Part shown: positions 30,726 to 39,988 of the stretch, in pieces
How the letters are laid out: every line of letters begins with the position of its first letter
How positions within the stretch are numbered: position 1 is the first letter of the stretch
The notes under the pieces: model-generated
The model's database searches: none
What the model was told of the DNA's origin: nothing
Seen by the model: the letters and a program-made list of their open reading frames with translations, nothing else
Translations under genes and position numbers: made by a program
From: Oscillospiraceae bacterium
Lineage (GTDB): Bacteria; Bacillota; Clostridia; Oscillospirales; Ruminococcaceae
NCBI GenBank assembly: GCA_022800935.1
Contig: JAAWRH010000001.1
Span: 181,457 to 245,456 of the forward strand
Direction of reading: 5' to 3'
DNA: 64,000 bases

Positions 30726-32207
30726 ATGGAGCTTATCCGCATCAATCCCGGCGACAATGTGGCCGTCGCCCTCACCGATATCCCCAAGGGGAGCGTCAAG
30801 ACGGTGGAGGGCGTTGAGGTCGTTTTCCTCGACGAAGTAAAGCGGGGGCACAAGGTTGCCCTGGCCGACATCAAGGAGGGCGCACCGGTCATCAAATATG
30901 GCTTCAGCATCGGCAACGCCAAGGCCGATATTCCCAAGGGTAGCTGGGTACATACCCATAACCTGAAAACCGGCCTGGGCGAGCTGCTGGAATACCGCTA
31001 CGACAAGGTCGAGACCCCTAGCACCGCCAAGGAGCCCGCCAAGTTCAATGGCTATGTCCGCTCCAATGGAAGGGTGGGCATCCGCAATGAAATCTGGATC
31101 ATTCCCACGGTGGGCTGTGTCAACCGCCCGGCGGAGCTCATCGCCAAGCTGGCCAACGAAAATCTCATCGACGGCGTGGACGGGGTCCATGCCTTTGTCC
31201 ATCCCTTTGGCTGCTCCCAGATGGGGGAGGACCACAAGAACACCCAGAAGCTGCTGGCGGGACTGGTCCGCCATCCCAACGCGGCGGGGGTGCTGGTGCT
31301 GGGCCTGGGGTGCGAGAACAACACCATCGAGCAGTTCACCGCCGCCATCGGCGAATACGACCCCGACCGGGTGAAATTCCTCATCTCCCAGACCGTTGAC
31401 GACGAAATCGCCGAGGGCGTAAAGATTGTCGAGGGGCTGATGCAATATGCGGCGGGCTTCAAACGCCAGCCGGTGGACGTGTCCAACCTGATTGTCGGCC
31501 TCAAGTGCGGCGGCTCCGACGGACTGTCCGGCATCACCGGCAATCCCCTGGTGGGCCGGTTCTCCGATATGCTCATCGAACAGGGGGGAACCACCCTCCT
31601 CACTGAGGTCCCCGAAATGTTCGGGGCCGAAACCATCCTCATGAATCGTGCCGTCAATGAGGAGGTCTTCCAGAAGACCGTCAACCTAGTCAACGGGTTT
31701 AAGGAATACTTTATGCGCCACGACCAGGTGGTCTATGAAAATCCCTCCCCTGGCAACAAGGCGGGGGGCATCTCCACCCTGGAGGACAAGTCCCTGGGCT
31801 GCACCCAGAAGGGCGGCAGCTCCGCGGTTGTGGACGTGCTGGACTATGGCGACTCCGTGACCAAGAAGGGGCTGAACCTCCTCAAGGGCCCCGGCAACGA
31901 CCTGGTGGCCGCCACTGCCCTGACCTCCGCCGGAGCGCATATCGTGCTGTTTACTACCGGACGGGGCACCCCCTTCGGCGCGCCCGCTCCCACGGTGAAG
32001 GTTTCCACCAACTCCGCCCTGGCGGAGAAGAAAAAGTCCTGGATTGACTTCAACGCCGGCGTCCTGGTGGAGGGAAAGACCATGGACGAGGTTTCGGGGG
32101 AATTCTTCGACTACATCCTCCGGCTGGCAAACGGAGAGGTCCAGACCAACAACGAAAAGCACGATTTCCGGGAAATCGCCATCTTCAAGGACGGCGTAAT
32201 GCTCTGA
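30726..32207 (+). CDS. uxaA: Altronate dehydratase
   Basis: A 493-residue UxaA, which dehydrates altronate to 2-keto-3-deoxygluconate. An N-terminal SAF domain (~1-90) with H-T-H-N precedes the Fe-binding dehydratase core, recognisable from G-L-K-C-G-G-S-D-G-L-S-G-I-T-G-N-P and the conserved Cys and His residues. AAGGAG precedes the ATG. It lies between uxaB and the aldolase gene, which has its own promoter. Confidence 0.95.
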   Translation: MELIRINPGDNVAVALTDIPKGSVKTVEGVEVVFLDEVKRGHKVALADIKEGAPVIKYGFSIGNAKADIPKGSWVHTHNLKTGLGELLEYRYDKVETPSTAKEPAKFNGYVRSNGRVGIRNEIWIIPTVGCVNRPAELIAKLANENLIDGVDGVHAFVHPFGCSQMGEDHKNTQKLLAGLVRHPNAAGVLVLGLGCENNTIEQFTAAIGEYDPDRVKFLISQTVDDEIAEGVKIVEGLMQYAAGFKRQPVDVSNLIVGLKCGGSDGLSGITGNPLVGRFSDMLIEQGGTTLLTEVPEMFGAETILMNRAVNEEVFQKTVNLVNGFKEYFMRHDQVVYENPSPGNKAGGISTLEDKSLGCTQKGGSSAVVDVLDYGDSVTKKGLNLLKGPGNDLVAATALTSAGAHIVLFTTGRGTPFGAPAPTVKVSTNSALAEKKKSWIDFNAGVLVEGKTMDEVSGEFFDYILRLANGEVQTNNEKHDFREIAIFKDGVML

Positions 32208-32267
32208 TGGGATGATGTGTTTTCTTATGGCAGACTGTAAAATTTTTTCTGCATCCGCCGGAAGAAC

Positions 32268-32296
32268 TTGCATATTCTGCCGAAAGTTGGTATCAT
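32268..32296 (+). promoter_or_regulatory. Promoter of the eda-kdgK segment
   Basis: TTGCAT (32268-32273) and TATCAT (32291-32296) are separated by 17 bases. It would allow the aldolase and kinase to be made independently of uxaBA, for example during ketogluconate use. Confidence 0.62.
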
Positions 32297-32387
32297 GTTA
32301 GTAGGTGTTTGAGAAGTCCGGGAGATGTGCCCGTCCCCCGGCTCTCTTCCACAGATATTCCAATTCGATTAAATGAGGTGAATCAAA

Positions 32388-33350
32388 ATGAACCCAATTG
32401 TTGAAAAGGTATACCAGATTGGTATCGTCCCTGTCATCGCCTTCAACAGCGTTGACGAGGCCCTTCCCCTGTGTAAGGCCCTGGCAGACGGCGGACTTCC
32501 CGCTGCCGAGGTCACCTTCCGCACCGCCTGCGCGGAGGAGTGCATCCGCAAGATTCACGCCGAAATGCCCGAAATGCTGCTGGGCGCCGGAACCGTCCTG
32601 ACCAAGGACCAGGCTGACCGCGCCATGGACGCGGGCGCTTCCTTTATCGTCAGCCCCGGCTTTGACCCCAACATCGCCAAGCACGTCACCGACAAGGGCG
32701 GTCTGATGATGCCCGGCACCGCCACCGCGGGCGAAATGTCCCAGGCCCTGAACCTGGGCCTGGATATCGTCAAGTTCTTCCCGGCAGAGGCCAACGGCGG
32801 CGTCGCCATGCTGAAGAACCTGGCAGCCCCCCTGAACACCATGAAGTGGATGTGCACCGGCGGTGTAAACGCCAAGAACGTCAACGACTACCTGGGCTTT
32901 GAGGCCATCATCGCCGTGGGCGGCACCTGGATGTGCAAGAGCGACGTGATCAAAGCTAAGGAATGGGACAAGATCACCGCCATGAGCAAGGAAGCCGTCG
33001 ATGTCATGCTGGGCCTGGAGCTGGCCCATATCGGCATCAACAGCGAGAACGAGGCGGAGGCCATGGCCACTGCCGAGATGCTCTCCAAGCTGCTCAACAA
33101 GAAGATTGCCGTGGGCAACTCCAGCATCTTTGTGGGCAACAAGGAATTCGAGATCATGAAGAAGATGGGACGAGGCAAAAACGGCCACATCGCCGTCGCC
33201 TGCAACAACATCGACCGCGCTATCTATCATCTTTCCCGCCGCGGCGTGAAATTTGATCTGGACAGCATGGTGGTCAAGAACGGCAAGAATATCGCCTGCT
33301 ACCTGGCCGACGAGGTCGCCGGATTCGCCATCCACCTGGTGCGCAGATAA
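32388..33350 (+). CDS. eda: KDPG/KHG aldolase fused to a VOC (glyoxalase-like) domain
   Basis: A 320-residue two-domain protein. Residues 1-~205 are a class I KDPG aldolase with the Schiff-base Lys129 in D-I-V-K-F-F-P-A-E, E41 in A-E-V-T-F-R-T and the phosphate loop G-G-V-N. It splits 2-keto-3-deoxy-6-phosphogluconate into pyruvate and glyceraldehyde-3-phosphate. Residues ~210-320 are a VOC-fold domain (H-I-G-I-N at its start, F-A-I-H-L-V at its end), whose role is not known. Single-domain Eda is ~205-215 residues. The gene precedes kdgK by 146 bases. Confidence 0.9.
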   Translation: MNPIVEKVYQIGIVPVIAFNSVDEALPLCKALADGGLPAAEVTFRTACAEECIRKIHAEMPEMLLGAGTVLTKDQADRAMDAGASFIVSPGFDPNIAKHVTDKGGLMMPGTATAGEMSQALNLGLDIVKFFPAEANGGVAMLKNLAAPLNTMKWMCTGGVNAKNVNDYLGFEAIIAVGGTWMCKSDVIKAKEWDKITAMSKEAVDVMLGLELAHIGINSENEAEAMATAEMLSKLLNKKIAVGNSSIFVGNKEFEIMKKMGRGKNGHIAVACNNIDRAIYHLSRRGVKFDLDSMVVKNGKNIACYLADEVAGFAIHLVRR

Positions 33351-33496
33351 CAAAGGCTGAGCTGCGCGGCCCAAAACCGCCCCACGGCTTTTCACGCGCC
33401 CCGGAGGATGACAGCACGGAACGCCCCTATCGCTTCGCCTGTCCCCCGTTCCGGGCGCGGACACATTCACTTTAATTTGTAAGGAGAGAACCAATC

Positions 33497-34522
33497 ATGG
33501 CTAAGAGAGTTATTACCTTCGGTGAAATCATGCTCCGTCTGGCCCCCGAAGGCTATTACCGTTTTGTACAGGCAACCACCTTCGGCGCCACCTACGGCGG
33601 CGGCGAGGCCAACGTTGCCGTTTCCCTGGCCAACTATGGCCTGGACGCCAAGTACGTCACCAAGCTCCCCAAGAACGACATCGGACAGGCCGCTGTCAAC
33701 TCCCTGCGTCAGTTCGGCGTTGACACCAGCCTGATCGTCCGCGGCGGCAGCCGCGTGGGCATCTACTTCCTGGAAAAGGGCGCTTCCCAGCGTCCCTCCA
33801 AGGTGGTTTACGACCGCGCCCACTCCGCCATTGCCGAGGCGACCACCGCTGACTTTGACTGGGACAAAATTTTTGACGGAGCCGACTGGTTCCACTTCAC
33901 CGGCATCACCCCCGCCCTGGGGCCCAATGTGGTTGAAATCTGCAAGGAGGCCTGCAAGGCCGCCCGCGCCAAGGGCATTACCGTTTCCTGCGACCTGAAC
34001 TACCGCAAAAACCTCTGGACCCGTGACCAGGCCAGAGAGGCTATGACCGAGCTGTGCAAATACGTTGACGTCTGCATCTCCAACGAGGAGGACGCCAAGG
34101 ACGTCTTCGGCATCGAGGCCGACAACACCGATATCACCGGCGGCAAGCTGAACAAGGACGGCTACAAGTCCGTTGCCAAGAAGCTGGCCGACCAGTTCGG
34201 CTTCAAGAAGGTTGCCATCACCCTGCGCACCTCCATCTCCGCCTCCGAGAACAACTGGGCCGGTATGCTGTTTGACGGCGAGAACTACTGCTTCTCCAAG
34301 GAATACAACATGAAGATTGTTGACCGCGTCGGCGGCGGCGACAGCTTCGGCGGCGGCCTCATCTACGCCTGCCTCAACGACTACAGCACCCAGGCGGCTG
34401 TGGAGTTCGCGGTTGCGGCTTCCTGCCTGAAGCACTCCATCGAGGGTGACTTCAACCAGGTCAGCGTTGACGAAGTGACCAAGCTGGCTGGCGGCGACGG
34501 TTCCGGCCGTGTACAGAGATAA
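33497..34522 (+). CDS. kdgK: 2-keto-3-deoxygluconate kinase, PfkB family
   Basis: A 341-residue sugar kinase that phosphorylates KDG to KDPG. The PfkB N-terminal G-E-I-M-L-R-L and G-G-x-x-A-N-V-A motifs are present. The C-terminal catalytic motif reads D-R-V-G-G-G-D-S-F, with Gly in place of the Ala of the usual G-A-G-D; the catalytic Asp is retained. AAGGAGAG precedes the ATG. It is the last gene of the hexuronate cluster and a strong terminator follows. Confidence 0.92.
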   Translation: MAKRVITFGEIMLRLAPEGYYRFVQATTFGATYGGGEANVAVSLANYGLDAKYVTKLPKNDIGQAAVNSLRQFGVDTSLIVRGGSRVGIYFLEKGASQRPSKVVYDRAHSAIAEATTADFDWDKIFDGADWFHFTGITPALGPNVVEICKEACKAARAKGITVSCDLNYRKNLWTRDQAREAMTELCKYVDVCISNEEDAKDVFGIEADNTDITGGKLNKDGYKSVAKKLADQFGFKKVAITLRTSISASENNWAGMLFDGENYCFSKEYNMKIVDRVGGGDSFGGGLIYACLNDYSTQAAVEFAVAASCLKHSIEGDFNQVSVDEVTKLAGGDGSGRVQR

Positions 34523-34547
34523 TCTCCCCTGATTAACCACACATAGT

Positions 34548-34586
34548 AAAATCCCCTGGATGTTCGCGCCATCCGGGGGATTTTTT
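34548..34586 (+). terminator. Rho-independent terminator after kdgK
   Basis: AAATCCCCTGGATG pairs with CATCCGGGGGATTT (one mismatch) around a 7-base loop and is followed by a T-run. Confidence 0.92.
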
Positions 34587-34732
34587 GACGGTTCGGGCAG
34601 CGTTCAGCTTTCCCAAAAATTTCTCCGCCTGTACACAAAATCCCCTGTAAATCTTGAGCCTTTCTTGAGATTTCACCCTTATACTCTCCTTATCACATAC
34701 AGATTGATGTGAACAAAAGGAGAGTGTTTTTT

Positions 34733-35407
34733 ATGCGCATTCAAGCCAAGCAGCTGTCAAAGGTCTATGGCAGCGGTGAAAACCAGGTGGTCGCCCTCAA
34801 TCAGGCAGACCTGGATATCCATCAGGGGGATTTTATCTCCATTATGGGCCCTTCGGGCAGCGGGAAAAGCACCCTGCTCCACTTGCTGTCCGGCCTGGAC
34901 CGCCCTACGTCGGGGAGCCTCACCTATGACGGCAAGGAAATCTACACCCTTCCCGATAAGGAGCTTTCCGCCTTCCGCCGCCGGAAAATCGGCTTTATCT
35001 TCCAGCAGTTCAACCTTCTGCCGGTGCTGACCGCGCGGGAGAACATCCTCATGCCCCTGCTGCTGGACAAAAAGCAGCCCGATGAAGGGTACCTGAACCG
35101 GCTGTCGGAGCTGCTCGGCATCAAGGACCGGCTGTCCCACCTCCCCCACGAGCTTTCCGGCGGCCAGCAGCAGAGGGTGGCCATCGCCCGCTCCCTCATC
35201 GCCAGGCCGGAGGTTATCTTTGCCGACGAGCCCACCGGCAACCTGGACAGCCGCAGCGGCGGCGAGGTCATGGAGATGCTGAAAGGCATTCGGGAGGAGA
35301 TGGGCAAAACCCTGGTCATCATCACCCACGACAGCCGGATTGCGGAGATGGCCCAGCGAAAGCTAACCATTATGGACGGCGTCCTGTCGGAGGTGAACGG
35401 CATATGA
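34733..35407 (+). CDS. ABC transporter ATP-binding protein, LolD/MacB type
   Basis: A 224-residue ATPase with Walker A G-P-S-G-S-G-K-S-T (~38-46), signature L-S-G-G-Q-Q-Q-R-V-A, Walker B V-I-F-A-D-E-P-T-G-N-L-D and the switch His. It is of the type that drives MacB/FtsX-like mechanotransmission exporters for peptides and antibiotics. The ATG at 34733 follows AGGAGAG. Its stop overlaps the permease start by 4 bp. The upstream region has a TATACT and duplicated TTGAG elements but no clean promoter, suggesting activator control. Confidence 0.93.
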   Translation: MRIQAKQLSKVYGSGENQVVALNQADLDIHQGDFISIMGPSGSGKSTLLHLLSGLDRPTSGSLTYDGKEIYTLPDKELSAFRRRKIGFIFQQFNLLPVLTARENILMPLLLDKKQPDEGYLNRLSELLGIKDRLSHLPHELSGGQQQRVAIARSLIARPEVIFADEPTGNLDSRSGGEVMEMLKGIREEMGKTLVIITHDSRIAEMAQRKLTIMDGVLSEVNGI

Positions 35408-37908
35408 AAAGCTATCGAACCCTGGCCCTCAGGGAGCTTTCCGCCCAGAAGGTCACTTCCTTCCTGATTCTGATTGCCGTAATTCTCTCCACCATGATGA
35501 CTGCCGCCGTCGGGCAGTCTGCGGGGGTGCTGGCCGCCATGCGGGAGCAGCAGGCAATCGCCCTTGGCGGCAACCGGTATTCCACCTTCGTCCAGCTCAC
35601 CGAGGAACAGGCCCAGGCTTTGGAAGGGGATTCCCGCCTCTCCTATACCGGGCGCTATATTCCCCTTGGAACCATGAAGCTCAACGACATCCTCTCCCTG
35701 AGCCTGACAGAATACTGGGATGACCCGACAATCATCCAGCCCTCCTATTCCCGCGTCAGAGAGGGGCGGCTTCCCCAGGCCCCTATGGAAATTGCCCTGC
35801 CGGAGGACGCCCTCCAATTCCTGGGCCTTTCCGGCAAAATAGGGGATACTGTCTCCCTGCCCCTTTCCAAGGCCCTGCGCCACGGAATTGAAGCCATCGG
35901 TTATGAATACACGGGGGAGTTTACCCTGGTGGGCATCACCGAAAGCAATTTTTTAGGCTATACCACTGGAAACATCCTCGGCCTTGCCGGAAAGGGGACA
36001 GCGGAACAGGTTCTCCCCCAGTCCCACCTCTACTACAACGTTGACATGAAAATGGTGGACAAGGGCAGCTTTCAGGTGGTCATGGACGAGCTTTACGAGT
36101 CTCTGAACATCCATCCCCTGGACAGTCTCTACAACATCCCCTATCTCAACGCCGCGGGCATCCGCTACAGCGATGAGGCCGCCGATTCAGACATGACCCT
36201 GGACGACGACGGATTTTCCTATCTGCTTTTGGTGGGCGTGCTGACGGTGGCGCTGATTCTGCTGGCGGCGGGTCTGGTGATATACAACATTCTGAAAATC
36301 GCCGTTTCCCAGCGGATACGCCAGTACGGCGCCCTGCGGGCCATCGGCGCAGAGAGGAACCAGCTCTACACAGTGGTGACTGTCGAGGTGCTGCTGCTCT
36401 GTGTGGTTGGGATTCCTTTGGGCCTTGCCCTGGGGCTGCTCTCCGCCAGGGGGATACTGACCGCAGCCCTAAACCAGCTTCCCCCGGAGATATTCCTGAC
36501 CCCGGACTTGGGCCAGCTCCAGGAGCTGATTGCCGCCAACAGCGCCGGAAAATGGACATACCTGCTGTTAAGCGCCATCATTACGCTGCTGTTTGCCTTT
36601 TTAGCCGCAGCTCCGGCGGCCCGGTACGCGGCAAGGGTCTCCCCTGTCGCGGCCATGTCCGGGACAAGGTTCAAAATCAAACGAAAAAACCGGCGCTCCG
36701 GGAAAACCGGCAGCTTTGAGCGTTACTATGCCCGCCTGAACCTGAACCGAAACAAGGGCCGCACCGCCATTACCGTCCTGTCCCTTGTCATGAGCATCAC
36801 GGTGTTTATCACCCTTCAGGGGATTATCTCCCTGCTGAGTATGAGCGGCGCTGTGCCGGAACACCTGGGGGACTATTCGGTCGTCAACCAGGCGGGGGGC
36901 ATCTCCCCGGAGGAGGTTTCTTCCCTGGAGGAAACTGAAGTAGTGGAGGCTGTGGCGGCCATGCAGCACAGCAAGTACCCTCTAGATGAGCAATACTATC
37001 CCGTGGGGGTGGAGACGGATTTCCCCCTGGAGGAAGGGGAAACCTTCCAGATTTTCGGGTTAAACGACCGTTGGTCCGATTACGAACTGTCCGACTGGCT
37101 GACTGAGGAACAGCTAATGGCCTTTCAGGCCGGAGAAGGCTGTGTGGTGCGCAATCCCATCCCCTTAACCTATGAGGGGACAGAGATGTTCACCAACCGC
37201 ATTGAGGCGGGGACCGTCCTCACCATTGCCGGGAAGACAATGCCGGTGCTGCTGGCCTGGGAGCGGTATGATCCTTACCTCAGCGTGGGCAACGCGGGGT
37301 TTGCAAACGGCATTGAAATCATCGTCTCGGATAAGATATATTCGGCGCTGACCGGGTCTGACAGCTATGCGGAGCTGCGGCCTATCCTGGCCGTGGGAGT
37401 GAATCGTGAGGACTTTGACGGGGTGCTGGACCAGTTATGTCAGCGTATCCCTGGCACCACCACGGTTTCCTATGAGCAGACCGACCAGCAGCTCCGGGAA
37501 AGCGAGGCGCAGATCAAGCTGCTGGGCTGGGGACTGATCCTGTTTATCGGGCTAATTGGAATCCTCAACATTGTCAACACGGTTTACACCAACATCCACA
37601 CCAGGATTGGGGAAATCGGGGTCCAGCGGGCCATTGGAATGAGCTTGGAAAGCCTTTATAAAACCTTTTTATGGGAGGGGGGATATTACGGACTGATTGC
37701 GGCGGCGATAGGCTGCACGACCGGGTATCTGTGCTCGGTACTGGTGGGAGCGGCAGCGGCCGGTGAGCTTTCGCTGACTGCGCCGCCATTAGCGGCCATG
37801 GCAGAGTCCGCGGGTTTATCGGTGCTGGCTTGTCTGGCGGCGACGGCAATTCCCCTCAGGAAAGCGGCGAAATTAAGCATTGTGGACTCAATAGAAACGG
37901 TTGAGTAA
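35404..37908 (+). CDS. ABC transporter permease, FtsX/MacB family
   Basis: An 834-residue permease with two FtsX domains. A first membrane helix (~15-37) is followed by a large extracellular domain, a three-helix block (~270-415), a second helix near 460, a second extracellular domain and a final three-helix block (~705-825). This ten-helix layout is typical of Firmicute exporters for antimicrobial peptides or lipids that work with a LolD-type ATPase, here encoded upstream with a 4-bp overlap. No two-component system is adjacent. Confidence 0.9.
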   Translation: MKSYRTLALRELSAQKVTSFLILIAVILSTMMTAAVGQSAGVLAAMREQQAIALGGNRYSTFVQLTEEQAQALEGDSRLSYTGRYIPLGTMKLNDILSLSLTEYWDDPTIIQPSYSRVREGRLPQAPMEIALPEDALQFLGLSGKIGDTVSLPLSKALRHGIEAIGYEYTGEFTLVGITESNFLGYTTGNILGLAGKGTAEQVLPQSHLYYNVDMKMVDKGSFQVVMDELYESLNIHPLDSLYNIPYLNAAGIRYSDEAADSDMTLDDDGFSYLLLVGVLTVALILLAAGLVIYNILKIAVSQRIRQYGALRAIGAERNQLYTVVTVEVLLLCVVGIPLGLALGLLSARGILTAALNQLPPEIFLTPDLGQLQELIAANSAGKWTYLLLSAIITLLFAFLAAAPAARYAARVSPVAAMSGTRFKIKRKNRRSGKTGSFERYYARLNLNRNKGRTAITVLSLVMSITVFITLQGIISLLSMSGAVPEHLGDYSVVNQAGGISPEEVSSLEETEVVEAVAAMQHSKYPLDEQYYPVGVETDFPLEEGETFQIFGLNDRWSDYELSDWLTEEQLMAFQAGEGCVVRNPIPLTYEGTEMFTNRIEAGTVLTIAGKTMPVLLAWERYDPYLSVGNAGFANGIEIIVSDKIYSALTGSDSYAELRPILAVGVNREDFDGVLDQLCQRIPGTTTVSYEQTDQQLRESEAQIKLLGWGLILFIGLIGILNIVNTVYTNIHTRIGEIGVQRAIGMSLESLYKTFLWEGGYYGLIAAAIGCTTGYLCSVLVGAAAAGELSLTAPPLAAMAESAGLSVLACLAATAIPLRKAAKLSIVDSIETVE

Positions 37909-37910
37909 AT

Positions 37911-37948
37911 AAAAAGCCAGGGCTGAGCGCCAAATTCGCTCAGCCCTG
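37911..37948. terminator. Bidirectional terminator
   Basis: A perfect 11-bp stem (37918-37928 with 37938-37948) lies between convergent genes. The minus strand continues into TTTTT, so it clearly ends the HAD gene; the plus-strand tail is weaker. Confidence 0.82.
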
Positions 37949-37959
37949 AAATTCTTTCA

Positions 37960-38700
37960 TCACAAAACAGTATACCCTTCCAAAAACTTTTCAACCTGCC
38001 GGTAATTGGTGAGGAACCAGTCCGCCGTCTCCCGCAATTCTGCCGTGTATTGTTTGTTGTATGTATCGTCCACCGCCACCGTCCAGAACCCTGCCTCCGC
38101 CGCGGTTTTAACAGCATGATACGCATCCTCAAAGACAACCGTCTCACCCGGCGCGGCGCCGAGTTCCCCGGCGGCCCGCTCAAATATCTCCGGCGTGTGC
38201 TTGGTCAGCCCCATCTCGGTACAGGTAAACAGCTTCCGAAAGTACTTCCATATCCCCAGCCGCCTGCACGCGGCCTCCACATGGTACCGCTCCGAGGCGG
38301 TGACAATTCCAAGGACCACTCCTCGCTCCTCCAGCCAGCGGAGGGCCTCCTCAACATGGGGCTTCTCCGGAACCTTGTAGAAGTATTCCTCCTCCACCAT
38401 CCCACATATCTCATCCATGGTCTCCTCCGCCGTTTCATGCAGGCGGAACCTCTGGTTGAAATACTCCGCCGTCTGCCGCAGGGTTAGGGCATCCAGCTCC
38501 TTTTTCAGTCCTGGCGGAGGGGCGATGTTGTGGCGGTGCAGCAACGCTTCCCCGGCGTTTTCCCAGATATACATGGAATCGGTCAGCGTCCCGTCCACGT
38601 CAAAGAGGGCGGCGCGTATCCTTTGGGAATTCCCCTGTGCCCTCTGTTCCGCCAACTTGTTCCGGCATCCGGGGCTGGTGACGGCATTATCTGTCTTCAA
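37960..38700 (-). CDS. HAD-superfamily phosphatase, beta-phosphoglucomutase-like
   Basis: A 246-residue HAD hydrolase. Motif I is F-D-V-D-G-T-L-T-D-S (~33-42), motif II lies in V-T-A-S, motif III in L-T-K-H-T-P, and motif IV in V-F-E-D-A; an alpha-helical cap follows motif I, as in the PGM-like subclass. The start is a TTG at 38700, eight bases after GGGAGGG and overlapping the end of thiM by 14 bp. It is therefore under the same TPP riboswitch, pointing to a phosphorylated thiamine-pathway or salvage substrate, which is inference. Confidence 0.83.
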   Translation of the reverse strand: MKTDNAVTSPGCRNKLAEQRAQGNSQRIRAALFDVDGTLTDSMYIWENAGEALLHRHNIAPPPGLKKELDALTLRQTAEYFNQRFRLHETAEETMDEICGMVEEEYFYKVPEKPHVEEALRWLEERGVVLGIVTASERYHVEAACRRLGIWKYFRKLFTCTEMGLTKHTPEIFERAAGELGAAPGETVVFEDAYHAVKTAAEAGFWTVAVDDTYNKQYTAELRETADWFLTNYRQVEKFLEGYTVL

Positions 38701-39469
38701 TGTGAAACCCTCCCTGCAATGCCAGAAAATCTATCTTCCCGGCCACGTCAATCAGGTAAGAGCGCATGGAATGGTAGCCGGTGCTCAGGCACTCCATATT
38801 CAGCGCTGCGGCCTCACCAAAGCGCTTCATCAGGGCGCTGGCCATGGTGGCCGCCTCCAGGGGATGCTCCGGCTTTACAGCCAAAAACGCCCCTGTAAGG
38901 GACGAAAGCATACAGCCTACGCCCATAATCCGGATCATGGCGATGTGGCCGCCCTTGACGCAGACACGCCGCAGTCCATCGGTGATGATGTCCGCTTCGC
39001 CCGTAATTTCCACAATCGCTCCCGTGGTATTAGAAAGGTTGTGGGCGGCGTTGAAGACCTCCTCCCCCTTGGCGGAGGTCTCCATACCACAAAGGGCCAT
39101 AATCTCAGAAGGATTCCCCCTGATGACGGAAATTCCCCCCAGTCTGAGCAGTTCCTCCACGCATTTTCGGCGGTAGGAAGAGATATCCGCCCCGGCGGGA
39201 TCCAGGACCACGGGGATTTTCCGTTCCGAAGCCGCCCGGAGCGATATGGTCATCGCCTCAAAACGCTGAGGATTCAGCATTCCCAGGTCCAGAACCAGGG
39301 CCTGGCTGGCGGCGGTAATCTCCGCGCTCTCCTGCGGGCAGCCGGCCATAACCGGGGATGCGCCGCAGGCGAGGAGAAGGTTGGCGCAGTCATTGAGGGA
39401 AACCGGATTGGCAACGCAGTGGATAAGAGGTCTCAATTCCCGCAACCGGCGGACTTCCACATCAAACAT
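38687..39469 (-). CDS. thiM: Hydroxyethylthiazole kinase
   Basis: A 260-residue ThiM that phosphorylates 4-methyl-5-(2-hydroxyethyl)thiazole for thiamine salvage. The family markers P-L-I-H-C-V-A-N-P-V-S, N-D-C-A-N, V-V-L-D-P-A-G and R-G-N-P-S-E-I are present. The ATG at 39469 follows GGAAGGAG. It is preceded by a TPP riboswitch and a terminator hairpin, so expression should fall when thiamine pyrophosphate is plentiful. No thiD or thiE is adjacent; the next gene is a HAD phosphatase. Confidence 0.93.
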   Translation of the reverse strand: MFDVEVRRLRELRPLIHCVANPVSLNDCANLLLACGASPVMAGCPQESAEITAASQALVLDLGMLNPQRFEAMTISLRAASERKIPVVLDPAGADISSYRRKCVEELLRLGGISVIRGNPSEIMALCGMETSAKGEEVFNAAHNLSNTTGAIVEITGEADIITDGLRRVCVKGGHIAMIRIMGVGCMLSSLTGAFLAVKPEHPLEAATMASALMKRFGEAAALNMECLSTGYHSMRSYLIDVAGKIDFLALQGGFHIEDR

Positions 39470-39524
39470 GATAAAGACTCCTTCCAAAAAAATTCCGTTG
39501 AAGGCGATGCCGGCACCTGGAGCA

Positions 39525-39567
39525 AATAAAACAGGGACACCCCTGCACGGCGCGCAGGCACGTCCCC
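39525..39567 (-). terminator. Riboswitch expression-platform terminator
   Basis: GGGGAC...CCTGC pairs with GCAGG...GTCCC (39567-39533) and runs into a U-rich tract (39532-39525). It lies between the TPP aptamer and thiM. Confidence 0.72.
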
Positions 39568-39583
39568 ACCCAAGTAATCCGGC

Positions 39584-39684
39584 GAAAGCATCACGTCGTT
39601 GGCACTACCCAAATCAGATATCGGGTCAAAGGCGAGATTGGCTCCTTCTCAGCCGGCAGAGGCCAGCTTCCCATGTATCCGCAG
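39584..39684 (-). promoter_or_regulatory. TPP riboswitch aptamer
   Basis: On the minus strand the conserved THI-box core is present: C-C-G-G-C-T-G-A-G-A (J3-2 region), then after the variable P3 arm T-T-T-G-A-C-C-C-G-A-T, A-T-C-T-G-A-T-T-T-G-G and G-T-A-G-T-G-C-C-A-A-C-G. These match the CUGAGA and the ACCUGAUCUGG...AAUGCCAGCG consensus with a few changes. Boundaries are approximate. Confidence 0.85.
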
Positions 39685-39702
39685 TATCAATCGATACAAC
39701 TC

Positions 39703-39731
39703 ATTATAACCGATAGGATGAGTTTTTTCAA
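39703..39731 (-). promoter_or_regulatory. Sigma-A promoter of the thiM operon
   Basis: On the minus strand TTGAAA (39731-39726) and TATAAT (39708-39703) are separated by 17 bases, starting transcription just upstream of the TPP aptamer. Confidence 0.8.
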
Positions 39732-39734
39732 CCG

Positions 39735-39988
39735 TTTTCATAAAAAAGGGCCGATTTCCGCCAATATTTTTCGACCCGTCTTTCGGGTCAAACCCCTTCT
39801 TCAGGTAAACAAAACGGCAGAGAAAGCCTCTGAAGCCAGTCCTCAAATACTTTTCACCCTTTTTACGGCGGATTCTCCTACCACGCCTGAATCCTATAGC
39901 CTGTGTCAGTATGCACGCAGAAATCTATCATAGTCCAATAGAAATATGATTACGTGCGCTTCATGTCTGTTTTCCAGGGGATACTTCC
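39735..39988. other. AT-richer intergenic segment without a recognised gene
   Basis: Between the thiM promoter and the Spo0A-C gene end lies ~250 bases with a small GACCCG/CGGGTC hairpin near 39775. Short ORFs across it lack ribosome sites and are not supported. Nothing else is recognised. Confidence 0.5.

Noticed and set aside
39770..39800. Spo0A box near the orphan Spo0A-C gene
   Set aside because: TTCGACCC/GGGTC resembles part of a 0A box but lacks the TGTCGAA core; it is just a small hairpin.
39649..39846. 65-codon minus-strand frame over the thiM promoter
   Set aside because: It spans the promoter and start of the TPP riboswitch and has no ribosome site.
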